Of a stretch of DNA of 64,000 nucleotides, positions 1 through 10,726 are shown piece by piece. The notes beneath the pieces are model-generated. The model was not told where the DNA came from, made no database searches, and saw only the letters and a list, made by a program, of their open reading frames with translations. The translations under genes and the position numbers were made by a program. This DNA is from Gautieria morchelliformis (Eukaryota; Basidiomycota; Agaricomycetes; Gomphales; Gomphaceae), in contig WHVA01000083.1 of the NCBI GenBank assembly GCA_015179125.1, positions 124,001 through 188,000 on the forward strand. The letters are read 5' to 3'. Within the stretch, counting starts at the first letter, position 1. Each line of letters opens with the position of its first letter.

Positions 1-58
1 TTAGCCAGATATCAAATAATTAATACGGGGGACGACATACTTGGGCCAAGATCTCGTC

Positions 59-875
59 TCACAGTTCTCCGACGCCATATTTTTTCCAGTAAGCATTCAT
101 TTGTTCGAGATCTTGTTGACGGCCTTGGCTATCCAACCAAGACATCAAGTCCCTCATACGCACAAGAGCACGAACAGGTCCGTTGATCTGCAGCGCCACC
201 TGATTGACTGTACTCAACCTAGGACCAGGATTTTCTGTGTCAACATTCACATCGGTCCCAACTTCCTCCCTGTCCAGACAGACAACGACGCCGATTACTT
301 TTCCTCTAGCCTTGTTAATGTTCTCCAGAGCAACACGGATTGCAGTTCCAGCAGTAATTACGTCGTCGAGGATAAGGACATTCTTGTCGGTGATTGTAGC
401 GCCCACGAGAACACCACCTTCACCATGTGTTTTGGCTTCCTTTCTACAATATCACAAGGTATGTTTGAGAACGCTCTACGGACCCGATCTAAATGTAAAC
501 GAACCGGTCGTAAGCCCACCCTACATCGATGCCATAATCTCTCCAGAGCAGTAAGGCTACGGTAGCCGCCAGCGGTATACCTTTATATGCCGGTCCAAAG
601 ATGACATCGAATGAAGGTATCTCAGACGAGGAGAGAGAAGAAGCAATGTGAGTAGCATATGCAGATGCAAGCGTTTCGATGAGTGGCCCTGTGTTTAACT
701 GTGCGGCTTGAAAAAAGTAGGGTGATATCCTGCCAGGTCTATTGTGATCGCATTTCTCTATGACCACTAAGGTGCATTACCTGCCGGATTTCAGCTCGAA
801 CGAACCAAACTTCAAAGCGCCAATTGACAAGGTGCTAGAGATCAACTTCTCCTGGTAGTCCTGTAGCTTTGCCAT
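59..875 (-). CDS. URA5: Orotate phosphoribosyltransferase
   Basis: Converts orotate plus PRPP to orotidine 5'-monophosphate in cytosolic pyrimidine synthesis. Three exons (875-781, 729-505, 443-59) join in phase to 234 codons, the usual length of the family. Visible motifs are ALKFGSFELKSGRISPYFF near residue 25, FGPAYKGIPLA, the AYDRKEAKTHGEGG loop rebuilt across intron 2, and the PRPP-binding segment VLILDDVITAGTA. The start at 875 opens MAKLQDYQ. Intron 2 uses a GTTCGT donor, a form seen in several genes of this window. The neighbouring zinc-finger gene is divergent with only 65 bp between starts, so the two probably share a promoter. Identification is secure. Confidence 0.95.
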
Positions 876-940
876 AGATCAGTCTCAGACTCAGGGTGAT
901 TGTGGGCGGGTGTCGCTGGGCGGCAGCCGCGATCACACAG

Positions 941-1789
941 ATGGCTGACGTTCGAGCCCTGCTAAAAGCGAAACGCGAGGAGAAACGTATATCCCACCCA
1001 TTCGCAGTATATAGCCAGACAGGACAGCTGCGCTGCACAGCATGTTCAACTATTATAAAGCATGCTTCGGCCTGGAATGGCCATTTGGGTTCCAAGTCCC
1101 ACAGAACCAATGCCGCACGCGTCAAGCAGGAAGAGAAACTCCAAGAGCCTCCGGAGGATGGCAAGCGACCAGGCAAGAGGAAGGCGACCGATGGGAACAA
1201 TAGTCTCCCAGACGAGGTGTCAAAAAAGCCGCGGTTAGACAGCGAGGATCAGCAGCAGCAGCCTACTGCACTGTCAAATGCCCCGGCTACGGGTTTTCCT
1301 TCGGACTTCTTTTCAGATCCCTCTCGGGCGATTGCTCTAGGAGAGGCTAGTTCTGACGAAGAAGAAGGCGACAAGGACGCCCCGCCATCTGCCGTTGCCA
1401 TCCCACCTCAATCCAACCTGGACTTGGAATGGGCTCAGTTCCAAGAGACAGTGATTAATGTCCCTGTGGAGGCAGATGCTCGCGAAACGTTCGAAAATGC
1501 CACCATTTTTGCGGAGCCCCAGCTATCAAACGAGATTCCAGAAGGATTTCCGTCATCTGTGGTTCCAGGATCCAATATTGAACCTGGCCTCGAAGCGAGT
1601 GCAGTACAGAAAGATGAAGTGGAAGAACGAAGAAAGCGGGAGGATGAAGAAAAGGAGCTCATTATGGACCGTTTGTTGGACGAGGAGCGTGCACAAGAAG
1701 AGGCTGATGAGAGGGTTAACGCTCTCAAATCCCGGCTTGATTTATTACGACAAAAACGGATGGCAGCCAAAACGATGAGAGCAAAGTAA
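941..1789 (+). CDS. ZNF830-like zinc-finger coiled-coil protein
   Basis: Single-exon gene of 282 residues. The N-terminus (MADVRALLKAKREEKRISHP) is followed by one C2H2-type finger (CTACSTIIKHASAWNGHLGS, then KSH) at about residues 31-55. A low-complexity acidic middle and a highly charged C-terminal coiled coil (about residues 215-280) follow. This order matches the ZNF830/CCDC16 family, which in animals is linked to the spliceosome and genome maintenance; that role here is inferred. I chose the ATG at 941 because the family sequence begins there, although an in-frame upstream codon exists at 896. It converges on COG6 with 34 bp between stop codons. Confidence 0.8.
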   Translation: MADVRALLKAKREEKRISHPFAVYSQTGQLRCTACSTIIKHASAWNGHLGSKSHRTNAARVKQEEKLQEPPEDGKRPGKRKATDGNNSLPDEVSKKPRLDSEDQQQQPTALSNAPATGFPSDFFSDPSRAIALGEASSDEEEGDKDAPPSAVAIPPQSNLDLEWAQFQETVINVPVEADARETFENATIFAEPQLSNEIPEGFPSSVVPGSNIEPGLEASAVQKDEVEERRKREDEEKELIMDRLLDEERAQEEADERVNALKSRLDLLRQKRMAAKTMRAK

Positions 1790-1823
1790 TACAAGCCATT
1801 GGGTTAATTATGTAAAACCTACA

Positions 1824-4551
1824 TTACACAGTATCTTGTACGCCGAGGACCTGCCACAGTACATTCATCTGCCCAAAAGGTCTCTGACTGCCAAGCAGAG
1901 TCGTCGCGAACTCATATTTATTTCCTGGGTTCCTGACCTGGTCGCAGATACAACCGTACGCTTCAGCGATCTTTTTTAAGGCTGAACGGTGGATAAGCGT
2001 CGCTAGCCTGGGGACAGTCAATAGAGCAAGCCGAGGCGACGAAAGAACATCGAGGCTTGAGAGGAAGGAGTCGAATCTGCGCAGGGCACTTGACATTTCT
2101 TGCGATGATGCGGCCGGAATGTGGGATAGGGCCGTCTAAGACGACATTGTTAATAACTGAAGACGTACGGAAGCTCATGAAAACATACATCATCATCCCG
2201 AGTTTCTATAGCCTCAGTCAGGGATAATAAGCCACTTTCTTGAAGCAGCCGCTGATACTTGTCCACAATGAGCAAGTCAAGTCAAGTCACCAGAAGTTTC
2301 AACTCACATGTTGTTCAGTCAAAAGCTTCACATGACCTTGTAGTAAAACTTCTAGTTCTTCGATTCTCTCGTTTGTGAAAACGAAAGGCTGCATAATACT
2401 CTGGGGCACGCGTACGTGAGCGACGAGAGCTTACTGTCCTCGGTAGACGACGAATCACCTGGAGATAATCCAGGCAATTGATCAAGAATACACTCCGCTC
2501 CCAACCTGTCGTATCTTTACTATTCATATCCGCCATACGTCGACACATTTCCAGCGCAGGGTCAATAGCTGCATCAAGGATCTGTTTGAAGCCTCGTCGT
2601 TGCTCTTCCGGGTCTTCGTTACCTAGGACAGAAGACTCATAGACAGACATGATTTCCCGAAGAACTTGACACGAATCACGTAGTGCTAACGGTGCTGCAA
2701 GATCGGCTTCTGGAGGCTGGTTGATAGTGAGGGAAATAAAATAAGAGAGCGGCACGCAACAACTCACGTGCAAAAATCGGAGAAGGCTTCGACCTTGTGC
2801 TTCAATAGCATCAAAGAACACTTTGTATCCCAAGTCAGTTATCCTGTAATAACAATAAGAGGAGTGAACAGCTGGAGAATACGATATATACTCTTTAAGA
2901 GTCCTTGATAGCAATGCCTCTTCGCCGATGGTTCGCCGCATCGTTATCATGTAAAATTGTAGTAAGTTTGCTATCTTGTATGAAGTGATACTTCCTTCTT
3001 GCGACTTGATGGTTTGGTGCACGCGCATCTGTTAATCCCGCCCAACGACAACAATCAGTCAAAGACTGCGAGGAGACTGGTGCTGCAATAGGTCACCCTC
3101 AGCGGCAGACACAGTTTCTCTACACTTTCATCCATGAGGGTGCGAACCCACTGTTCCTCCTCGCTGTGGTTGGTGAGCTGTCTCACAGCGCCAACCATCC
3201 TGCCATCCGCTTCGACACTGAACAAGCCATCCAGGAACTCATGTTCACCTGCGACAGCCTGATGCACCCATCCAAGCATGTCCCCGACATAGCGCGTTGG
3301 GTCATGTGCATGGATCTCGATAGGGCGGGGCAGGCCCGAAGGCCCGCCTCGTGTCAGAGCATCAAGGAATGTTGTCAAGAGCGTGGCCTGACGAGTTTGA
3401 GCCAACGACTTTAAGGCTTCCCTGAAGGCGAGACCGGTTTTCACAGTTTAGACAATCTGAGCAACATGGACACCTCAAAGGTCTTACGATAATAATTCCG
3501 GTTGTCGCCTTAATCGTCGCACAGCTTCTTTCATAACAGACCCAACGTCCAGCTGTGCGTCTTTTCCAAGCTGCCGAAACTCGAAAGAACACCATCGGAA
3601 TATCTTTTGGTATCCTTGTTCAAGCAGCGAGGATGTCAACGACATTATGTCTAAGCTGAAATACACAGTGAGTTCAGGGGTCGAAACGAATATCAATCAA
3701 TCGTCACCCTGCAATTGTACTCCCGCCTTCACCGCTGAGCAATATCTGACAACTCTCGCGTATTTTCTCTGTCCTGTCCATAGCGTTGAACAAACGCTTT
3801 CCGACAGGAATGTCACGCGATGCAATGGCTTCAGTCTCTGCCTCAGTCAAGGTGAATTGGGATAGAAACGAGGATACAATCGACTGTCGCGTAGTCATAT
3901 TCTGGCTTTTGATAGATCTTTAAGTGTTCTTCATAATTGGTTAGTAGATCACTGACCGTTGGGATCGCAAGCCTTCTGCTCTATCCAGTAAGTATTTACA
4001 GGCATTGTTGGTCGCTTTGAGTTTAACTTCGGCCTCGTCGCATCGTGCATGCATTTCCTGAATATGGTCTTCGAGAATGTTTAGCTTCTGTCATATTAAA
4101 AGACAGTTGGCGATCGACTTGCGCTAATTTGGCTATAGGGCATACATACCTCGTCAACCTCACCAAATGCTTTCAGAAATTTTTGGCTCCCTTCTGCAAG
4201 TTTCGCTTCCGTATCACGTCGTAAACTTCTGCGAGCTCTCACAGCCGTGTCTCTTGGCGTATACACCATTTTGTGCCGATCAGTGACCTCTGATCCATCC
4301 TCATCAGCTTCGCTGCTGGCATCTTCGTTCCCATTGACCTCTTTTGAAACAGGTCCCGGTGGAGTTGGTGTTGTGTAAAAAGCGGAGAGTGTGTCAAGGG
4401 CTTCCCTTGTCCCGGCATCATCGTAGTTTGCACCCAAAACTTTATATAATCGTAGAGAGATAGGGTTCCAGCCTAGGTTAGAAGAACCACGAATGGGTCG
4501 GTCAGGAGGTTGCGAGACATCAACGTTTGGTAAAGACCGCGCGTCCACCAT
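1824..4551 (-). CDS. COG6: Conserved oligomeric Golgi complex subunit 6
   Basis: Subunit of the COG tether that captures retrograde vesicles at the Golgi. Eleven exons fit in phase: 4551-4150, 4087-3953, 3901-3708, 3655-3488, 3421-3097, 3028-2892, 2843-2768, 2716-2459, 2400-2308, 2257-2189 and 2135-1824. They give 722 residues. Family landmarks include CDEAEVKLKATNNACKYLL, TRQSIVSSFLSQFTL, LDIMSLTSSLLEQGYQKI, the hallmark HAHDPTRYVGDMLGWVHQA, VFFDAIEAQGRSLLRFL and the C-terminal QRPFGQMNVLWQVLGV. It is divergent from COX10, with 161 bp between starts. No disabling change is seen. The donor ends of exons 2 and 5 have close alternatives, so a residue or two there may differ. Confidence 0.93.
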
Positions 4552-4712
4552 CAGGAGATGAACATTAGGCGCCGAAAGAACATTCTTGTGTACGCCTGTG
4601 TACGTGTCTGACTGTAAACCCCAAATTCGTTGAGCTCGAACGGCTGCCGGTTAGCAGCATTCTTTCTGTCATACCCTCGTTATGCCCTTATGTTCCCAAA
4701 ATTATACCGTAG

Positions 4713-6059
4713 ATGATCGCTCCTACCATTCGTCGTGCTTTGTTGAAGCGGGCTTTCCCCGAGCATGCTCATACGTATTTTCTACCCTTCCCTAAGGGGC
4801 AGCGACGGTCGTCGATAAATACTTCGCGACCATTCTGTGGCACCACGACGTCTTCGGATAAGAACCTCCCCTACTTTCTTACGAATGCGCGATGTGAAAA
4901 CCTTCATTCGGGTTCGGTTTCACGATCACGGTTGGAGCAGGTCGATCTAGGAGTTCCTGATGGCTCTCCTGATATTGTGACAACTCGGCGCGAACGGTCG
5001 TCGTACGGTGATAGCCTCTCCTTATACAGAACCACACCACCCCTGTCATTCTCTCACCTCTTGAAGGCTTATGGTCAACTTTCGAAGTCTCGCCTTACCT
5101 TCCTTGTCGTTCTTACATCCATGTCCGGTGTTGCGCTCTCCCCATTACCCGCCACAGTGCCTGTACTTCTGTCCACTGCTATAGGTACCGCCCTTTGCTC
5201 AGCTTCTGCGAATACCCTCAATCAGCTCAAAGAGGTGCCGTTTGACGCCCAAATGGCAAGAACAAGGATGAGGCCACTCGTTCGAGGTGCCATCTCATCA
5301 GCCCATGCCACTGGTTTCGCTATCACTGCCGGCTTAGTGGGACCAGCCATCCTAGCAACATTTTGCAACCCCGTCGCCGCCGTGCTGGGGATGGCAAACA
5401 TCGGGCTATATGCCGGGGTTTATACAAGTCTCAAGCGGTCCAGTGTGATGAACACATGGGTCGGGTCCGTTGTCGGCGGAATTCCGCCTCTGATAGGATG
5501 GACAGCCTGTGGAGGAAAGCTTCTTCCTTTGTCAGCATATCCCATTGAATTATTCCCCCCGCCGATTTTATTTGACATCGCAAACGCTATTCCTGTGGAA
5601 CATGTCGACAACCCGCTGTCGGCTCTAGGCCTCTTTTGCCTGGCATTTTCTTGGCAGTTTCCCCATTTTAATCCACTTGCACATACAGTGCGTGAATCGT
5701 ACGCTCAAGGAGGGTATAAAATGCTCGCAGTTACAAATCCACCCCTCAATGCGCTCGTATCCCTTCGACATTCCGTGGCATTGATCGGGATTTGTTCCGT
5801 TCTGATTCCTCTCTCTGGTTTGACAACTTGGGCGTTCGCAATGACAAGTCTAATACCGAACACCTTCCTGTCGAGGGCGGCATGGAAGTTCTGGAGGATA
5901 GGCACCGAGAAAGAGGCAAAGGCTCTTTTTCACACTAGTCTTTGGTATCTTCCGGTTGTGTTGGCCCTCATGATGTTTCACAAACAGGGGATGGAGTGGC
6001 TAGAATTTATTGGATGGAGAGACAGGAAATCCCCGAAGGACATGCCAGTCCTACAATGA
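4713..6059 (+). CDS. COX10: Protoheme IX farnesyltransferase, mitochondrial
   Basis: Intronless gene of 448 residues. The enzyme farnesylates heme B to heme O, the first step of heme A synthesis for cytochrome c oxidase, in the mitochondrial inner membrane. The first roughly 110 residues are rich in Arg, Ser and Thr and fit a targeting presequence plus linker. The UbiA-type core starts at about residue 115 (YGQLSKSRLTFLVVLTSMSG). It carries ASANTLNQLKEVPFDAQMAR with TRMRPLVRG, the prenyl-diphosphate binding region, and VVGGIPPLIGWTA, with about eight hydrophobic segments. Being intronless is unusual among these neighbours. Confidence 0.95.
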   Translation: MIAPTIRRALLKRAFPEHAHTYFLPFPKGQRRSSINTSRPFCGTTTSSDKNLPYFLTNARCENLHSGSVSRSRLEQVDLGVPDGSPDIVTTRRERSSYGDSLSLYRTTPPLSFSHLLKAYGQLSKSRLTFLVVLTSMSGVALSPLPATVPVLLSTAIGTALCSASANTLNQLKEVPFDAQMARTRMRPLVRGAISSAHATGFAITAGLVGPAILATFCNPVAAVLGMANIGLYAGVYTSLKRSSVMNTWVGSVVGGIPPLIGWTACGGKLLPLSAYPIELFPPPILFDIANAIPVEHVDNPLSALGLFCLAFSWQFPHFNPLAHTVRESYAQGGYKMLAVTNPPLNALVSLRHSVALIGICSVLIPLSGLTTWAFAMTSLIPNTFLSRAAWKFWRIGTEKEAKALFHTSLWYLPVVLALMMFHKQGMEWLEFIGWRDRKSPKDMPVLQ

Positions 6060-6315
6060 GCAAAAAAGGAGGTATCAGTTTTCGATCACGTAGACATTGG
6101 GCTTACATAGTTGACCATGTGGTTGCCTGTTGGCGCCTAATCAAGAAGAAGTTGGCCAGAAGCAACGAGGCTCGATGTTCAACGTTCATGTGTCGCGGAA
6201 TTCGAATCAAAGAATTCGAACAAAATGTCAACGGTCCGGCGTGGGTTAGGCTAATGACCGCCTCCTTATAAACAATTATTGCGCGCCTCCCAGAAGATTC
6301 GATATCTGGATCCCC

Positions 6316-9300
6316 ATGCTGTATCCACTTAAGACTTGGCAGCCATGGTTTATCTTGTTCCATTTTTTTTCTGCGGCATACGCGCAATCCAACGGTTATT
6401 TTGCTCCGAAATCAACTGGAATAAAATTCCAGAATGTCTTTGAGCGGGTGTACATACAGGTACGCGTTTGCGGGGATGCTCGGGTTGTATTTAACGTGTT
6501 CCAGCCCTTTGGAAACCATGGCTTTCGAATACGTGCTAGTATTCTCCGGGATCCAACTGGAAAAGAGATATCTGCACTACTTGACCCTCCATTAGAAGGA
6601 CCCGAAGGAGGTAAGAGTGCGGGTTTGGCCCATGATCAAACAGTCAGATATGGAAATGCCTCATTACCTATACGCAACGGGAACATGGTTGTCGAAGTGT
6701 CGGATACTGGGGTCATACTGTTCTTCCGTGTCGATCCTAATGGCACCCGTTCGCTCCTGGCTTCTGAATACCAGGACACTAAAGCGTTACCTTCTCGCTA
6801 CTATGTACAGGATTTCAGATCGCCAAGCTTTGCCGCAGCCTTTTCTTTCACATCTTCCCCAGACGAACAATTTTTTGGTGGCGGACAACAGGCCTGCTGC
6901 AACGATCACACGGTCAACAAAAAGGGTAGGTATGCCACATCCCTTGTCTACCAATCAATACCAAATACCGTTCCCAAGGGGAAACGATTGACATGATAAA
7001 CTTCAATTCAAACGTCCCAATTCCTGTGTATATGTCCAACAAGGTGAGAACGGAAAGCTGCAGATGTGGTACATGGTTCATATATGCGATATGGATCAGG
7101 GATATCTACAATTTTTCAACGTGCCCAGCCAGGGGCGTCTGGGTGCGTTCTATGTCCATCTTCGTGATTTCGTGTTGATCCTTTTCAGAATTTAGCAAGT
7201 ATAGGACTCGCTTTATATCTAATGAAGCCACGGTCATAGATTACTATATGTAAGCATGCAGAGCATTTGCATAAGAAGCTCAGGTTTTCAATAATTGGTA
7301 TTATCAGTACGACAGCCGAACCTGGAGATTATGACAGCCTGCAGAGGCAGTACACTGCTGCAACAGGTGAATATGATTGGATGCATTTTTTCCCAGAGTT
7401 GTCTAAGAAGGCCGCTTCTCATTTCAGGACGTCAGCCTATGCCTCCCGATTTTATTCTTGGCTTCCAGCAATCCAAATTACGTTATTGGAACCAGTCACA
7501 AATTGTGGCATTAGCTGAGCGGTTTGTCGAGGAAGACGTGTGTTGTTTTAGCCTTGTTATCGTGGTCAAAATCAAGCCAATCTACTGACGCTTATTCCTC
7601 ACGGGTTAGGTGCCGGTGGCGCTCATAGTTGTTGGTGAGGCGTGCCCTAAACCACCATTTACTAGTCTCTCACTTCTATGCAGATTTCTTTGCATGGAAA
7701 TTTCAGGGCGATTGGTCGTTTGATCCTGAAATTTTCCCCAACCCCGAAGAAATGGCCGCTATTGTCAAAAACTTGACTGGTGCAGAGATGATGGTCTCCC
7801 TCTGGCCGAGTGTCGAGGATAATTCAGTCAATTATCTGACCTTGCAAGAAAATGGTTGGCTTGAAACAACACGTGATGGACCTGGAATATCTGACTCTTT
7901 CAACGGTGTTTACACTCGGAATGTTGATTCCACTAATCCTGGAGCCAGGGAGTTTCTGTGTAGAATCTCCTCTTGACGTCGTTTACGTAAAGCTGAGAAT
8001 TCTATCCTCAGGGCAGAGGTTGAACGAAAGCTATTACTCCAAAGGACTACGCAATTTTTGGATAGACCAGGCTGATGGTAGGTATTTCTTCTATCGTTGA
8101 CCCCCTTGGAATTCATCTCTCCGTGTACTAGGCGGAAGTTTAGGCGAACCATTTGTCAACAGTGAGGATTGGATTGCCACTGGCATATCAGATGACTCTA
8201 ATATTTCTAAGATGGACAAACCATCAGTCGCATTCCTTATGCGCGAACTTTTGCCCAATACTTCATTGGAACCCAAGAAGCTACTGGCAAGGCGTAAGTG
8301 ATTGATACTTGCCCATATGGCACTGTCTTTAGCTCAGAGTCCATATGTCAGTTACCCATGGCTGCATCAACAGGCTATCCAGGAAGGATTCAATAATCTC
8401 ACGGGTGCAAATGCTATGTCCACGTCTTGTGAGCATATGTCACTAACCCGGAGCACATTTGCTGACGGTCAACGATTCTGTTCGTACCTTTGGAGTGGGG
8501 ATACCGATTCTCGCTTCGACGTTCTTACGCAACAAATAACAGCAGGTGTGTCCATAGCGCATCCGGGATTTCATCATGGACTTTGGACATTGGCGGGTTC
8601 TCTGGATTAAATGTTTCCACTGATTTCGTTCGTGGTTTTATCACATATCTTACTCGTAACTCATGGGACGTCTCCAAGGGAAGGGAACTGTTTGTGAGAT
8701 GGTTTTCCTTTGGGGTATTTTTACCATACGTTCGTGCCTTTATTTCATAACTGTTCATTGGGTTGACATGCCTGACCATAGACACGGGTGCACGGGTATG
8801 GGGGAAAACGCTGGAATCATGACCATACTATATTCTTAATTGAACCGCAGAGACCGCAGTTGCAATTTGACCTCACCTAGCTTCCCTGCGTTCGCCAACA
8901 ACTGTCCCAATGAGGTATGTTTCAGCACAGAGATGCTTTCGTACACCTTAAGACAGCGATTCAGATCTGGGAGTATGGCGATGGTAATTTCGGGATTCTC
9001 AAGCAAGTGCGTGCTTTCTCTGCCAAGCTTATTCATATCTATACATTATACCCTGTCCAGTACGTCAGATTACGCTACCGATTGATCCCATACGTGAAGA
9101 GACTGTTTCAAAAGCTCCAAGCCACAGGTAGCCCCATCCTCCGACCCTTTTATCATGACTTCTCTTCGGACCCGTTTGTCGTGGAGGCGACGGCTGTCAA
9201 CAACCCTCTGGTCACAGAGGCTTATCTGTTCGGTAGACTCATGACCACATCACTGATTGGCGACACACATGAGTACTGAAACACGCCTGGCAGGTCCCCG

Positions 9301-9581
9301 GCTTTTGATTGCGCCTGTGACCGTCGCGAATGCGACGACAAAGGAGGTCTACCTCCCTCTTCTGCCCAAGCAGTTAGTGGCACAGGGCTTTGTCTGGACT
9401 CATTGGTGGGTTATGATTATCAGGCTCCAATATAAATGCAGGCAGCGTTATAACACATCTCAGGTGGACCAACCGTACATTTGGCTCAGGCAACCAGACT
9501 ATCAGTATCAGTGCTCCTCTTGATCAAATTCCCGTTTTTTATCTAGGAGAAATGGCGGATATTTTGTCGGGGAACGTTTGA
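6316..9581 (+). CDS. Secreted GH31 alpha-glycosidase, one frameshift
   Basis: Family 31 retaining alpha-glycosidase (alpha-xylosidase or alpha-glucosidase type). A hydrophobic N-terminus ending FFSAAYAQ looks like a signal peptide. Proposed exons: 6316-6925, 6979-7043, 7100-7142, 7189-7249, 7308-7366, 7428-7537, 7610-7634, 7684-7959, 8012-8077, 8132-8161, 8212-8293, 8352-8627, 8679-8729, 8782-8795, 8881-8914, 8965-9006, 9061-9232, 9294-9405, 9464-9581, about 748 codons. Landmarks are DFFAWKFQGDW, FWIDQADGG (nucleophile Asp), YLWSGDTDSRFD (acid/base Asp), SWTLDIGGFSG and LLIAPVTVANATTKEVYLP. All exons fit in phase except 8352-8627, which lacks one base near 8557-8558. Every other motif is intact, so this may be a sequencing indel, a null allele or a very young pseudogene. 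Confidence 0.85.
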
Positions 9582-10073
9582 GAGCACCCTATCTGTGATC
9601 CAAGGTTTATTGTTACAGGCTGATGCCTAGGGTTCATACTGATGGCTACACGCAAGCTCGGAAAGTAGTTGTTAAGTAGTTTCATATAAAGTCAACCTAC
9701 GAGTGTAGTTCCTGCAATTTCGAATTAACATTCTGCCTCGCTCTCGGCGACGTCCTAGCACCGAACTACTCAATATTCCAGGGCATATACTTGTGGTAGT
9801 GGCCCATGGCACGCGCTATGCATTCAAGTATGATTAATCGGTGAGGAAGCGACACTCGTCTGCAGTACTGTGAGAAGTTTGACAGGCCGCAAATGTGGGG
9901 AATTAACACGCTTTAACTGAGGAGTGCAAACATGCATGTAATACCACATACCACAGACAACTGTGTCAATACGTTGTACAGTACTGCATGCAAATAAAAA
10001 GGACTATGTTTCCAGGAATATAAAGTACGGTATTAGTGGAATAAGTCAATTTTCTGTCAGACATTAAAACATG
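9582..10073. other. Intergenic, no gene seen
   Basis: About 490 bp between the glycosidase stop and the tRNA gene. AT-rich, with no reading frame or repeat I can support. It presumably holds the 3' untranslated region of the glycosidase. Confidence 0.6.
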
Positions 10074-10077
10074 AAAA
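10074..10077 (-). terminator. Pol III terminator of tRNA-Ala
   Basis: A run of four T on the minus strand, three bases past the discriminator base of the tRNA. This is the standard RNA polymerase III stop. Confidence 0.7.
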
Positions 10078-10079
10078 GA

Positions 10080-10160
10080 TGGAGACAACGAGAATTGAAC
10101 TCGTGACCTCTTCAAGCTGCGATTGCAAATGAAGCGTGATAACCCCTACACCATGTCCCC
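10080..10160 (-). tRNA. tRNA-Ala (TGC) with 8-nt intron
   Basis: The minus strand folds as a full cloverleaf of 73 nt plus an intron. The acceptor stem is GGGGACA/TGTCTCC and contains the G3:U70 wobble pair that identifies alanine tRNA, followed by discriminator A. The anticodon stem CTTCA/TGAAG encloses a 15-nt loop. Removing 8 nt (ATCGCAGC) after position 37 leaves the normal seven-base loop TTTGCAT with anticodon TGC. The T arm is ACGAG-TTCAATT-CTCGT. Confidence 0.92.
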
Positions 10161-10726
10161 ACTTGAAAGTTAGCTTTTCATTACACAATTTCTATAATCT
10201 GATTTGAGTCGAGTGAAAGGTCAGGACCGGGGAGAACGGACCATTGTGTTTGTTGGGTGTATATGCATGTGAGCACTGAGCCGGGAATGGGTAGCGAGGC
10301 AGGTGAGCTAGGGGTGGGATAATGCAATCATGGGTGCCAAGGGTGCGGCGGATCTCTGCACTTTCGCTCCCGGTGCCTCGTCCACCTCCTATGTGTATAT
10401 TCCCAGCAGTTCTGACTTAAAGTTCAATACTGGTACGTGATTGAGTTCGGATCCAGTCCAACAGGAATCTTTCGTAAACTTACCGTAACACGAGTACCAA
10501 ATCGTTGGATCGATAGTGACTTCCTTATGCCATTTTATGCTAGCTAATTTCTGATCAGGCCTGACCCATCGTAGGCTAGGCTCAAAGCCATGAGATCTAC
10601 TATAGAGTACTTAGCCGAGTCTTTTATATCATATCGATATATAAGTACACATATACTGTACTGACTTATATCTTTCCAGATGTGAGCAGGATTCCGATTT
10701 AGGGAGAAGCTATTCGCAGCCAAGCA
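10161..10726. other. Intergenic, no gene seen
   Basis: About 565 bp between the tRNA and the stop of the next gene. No supported coding frame, RNA or long repeat. The part next to 10727 is likely the 3' untranslated region of that gene. Confidence 0.55.

Noticed and set aside
8628..8678. Treating this 51-nt segment of the GH31 gene as coding
   Set aside because: It is in frame, but it interrupts the family match between the DIGGF motif and GRELFVRW, and it has a GTTCGT donor and an AAG acceptor, so an intron fits better.
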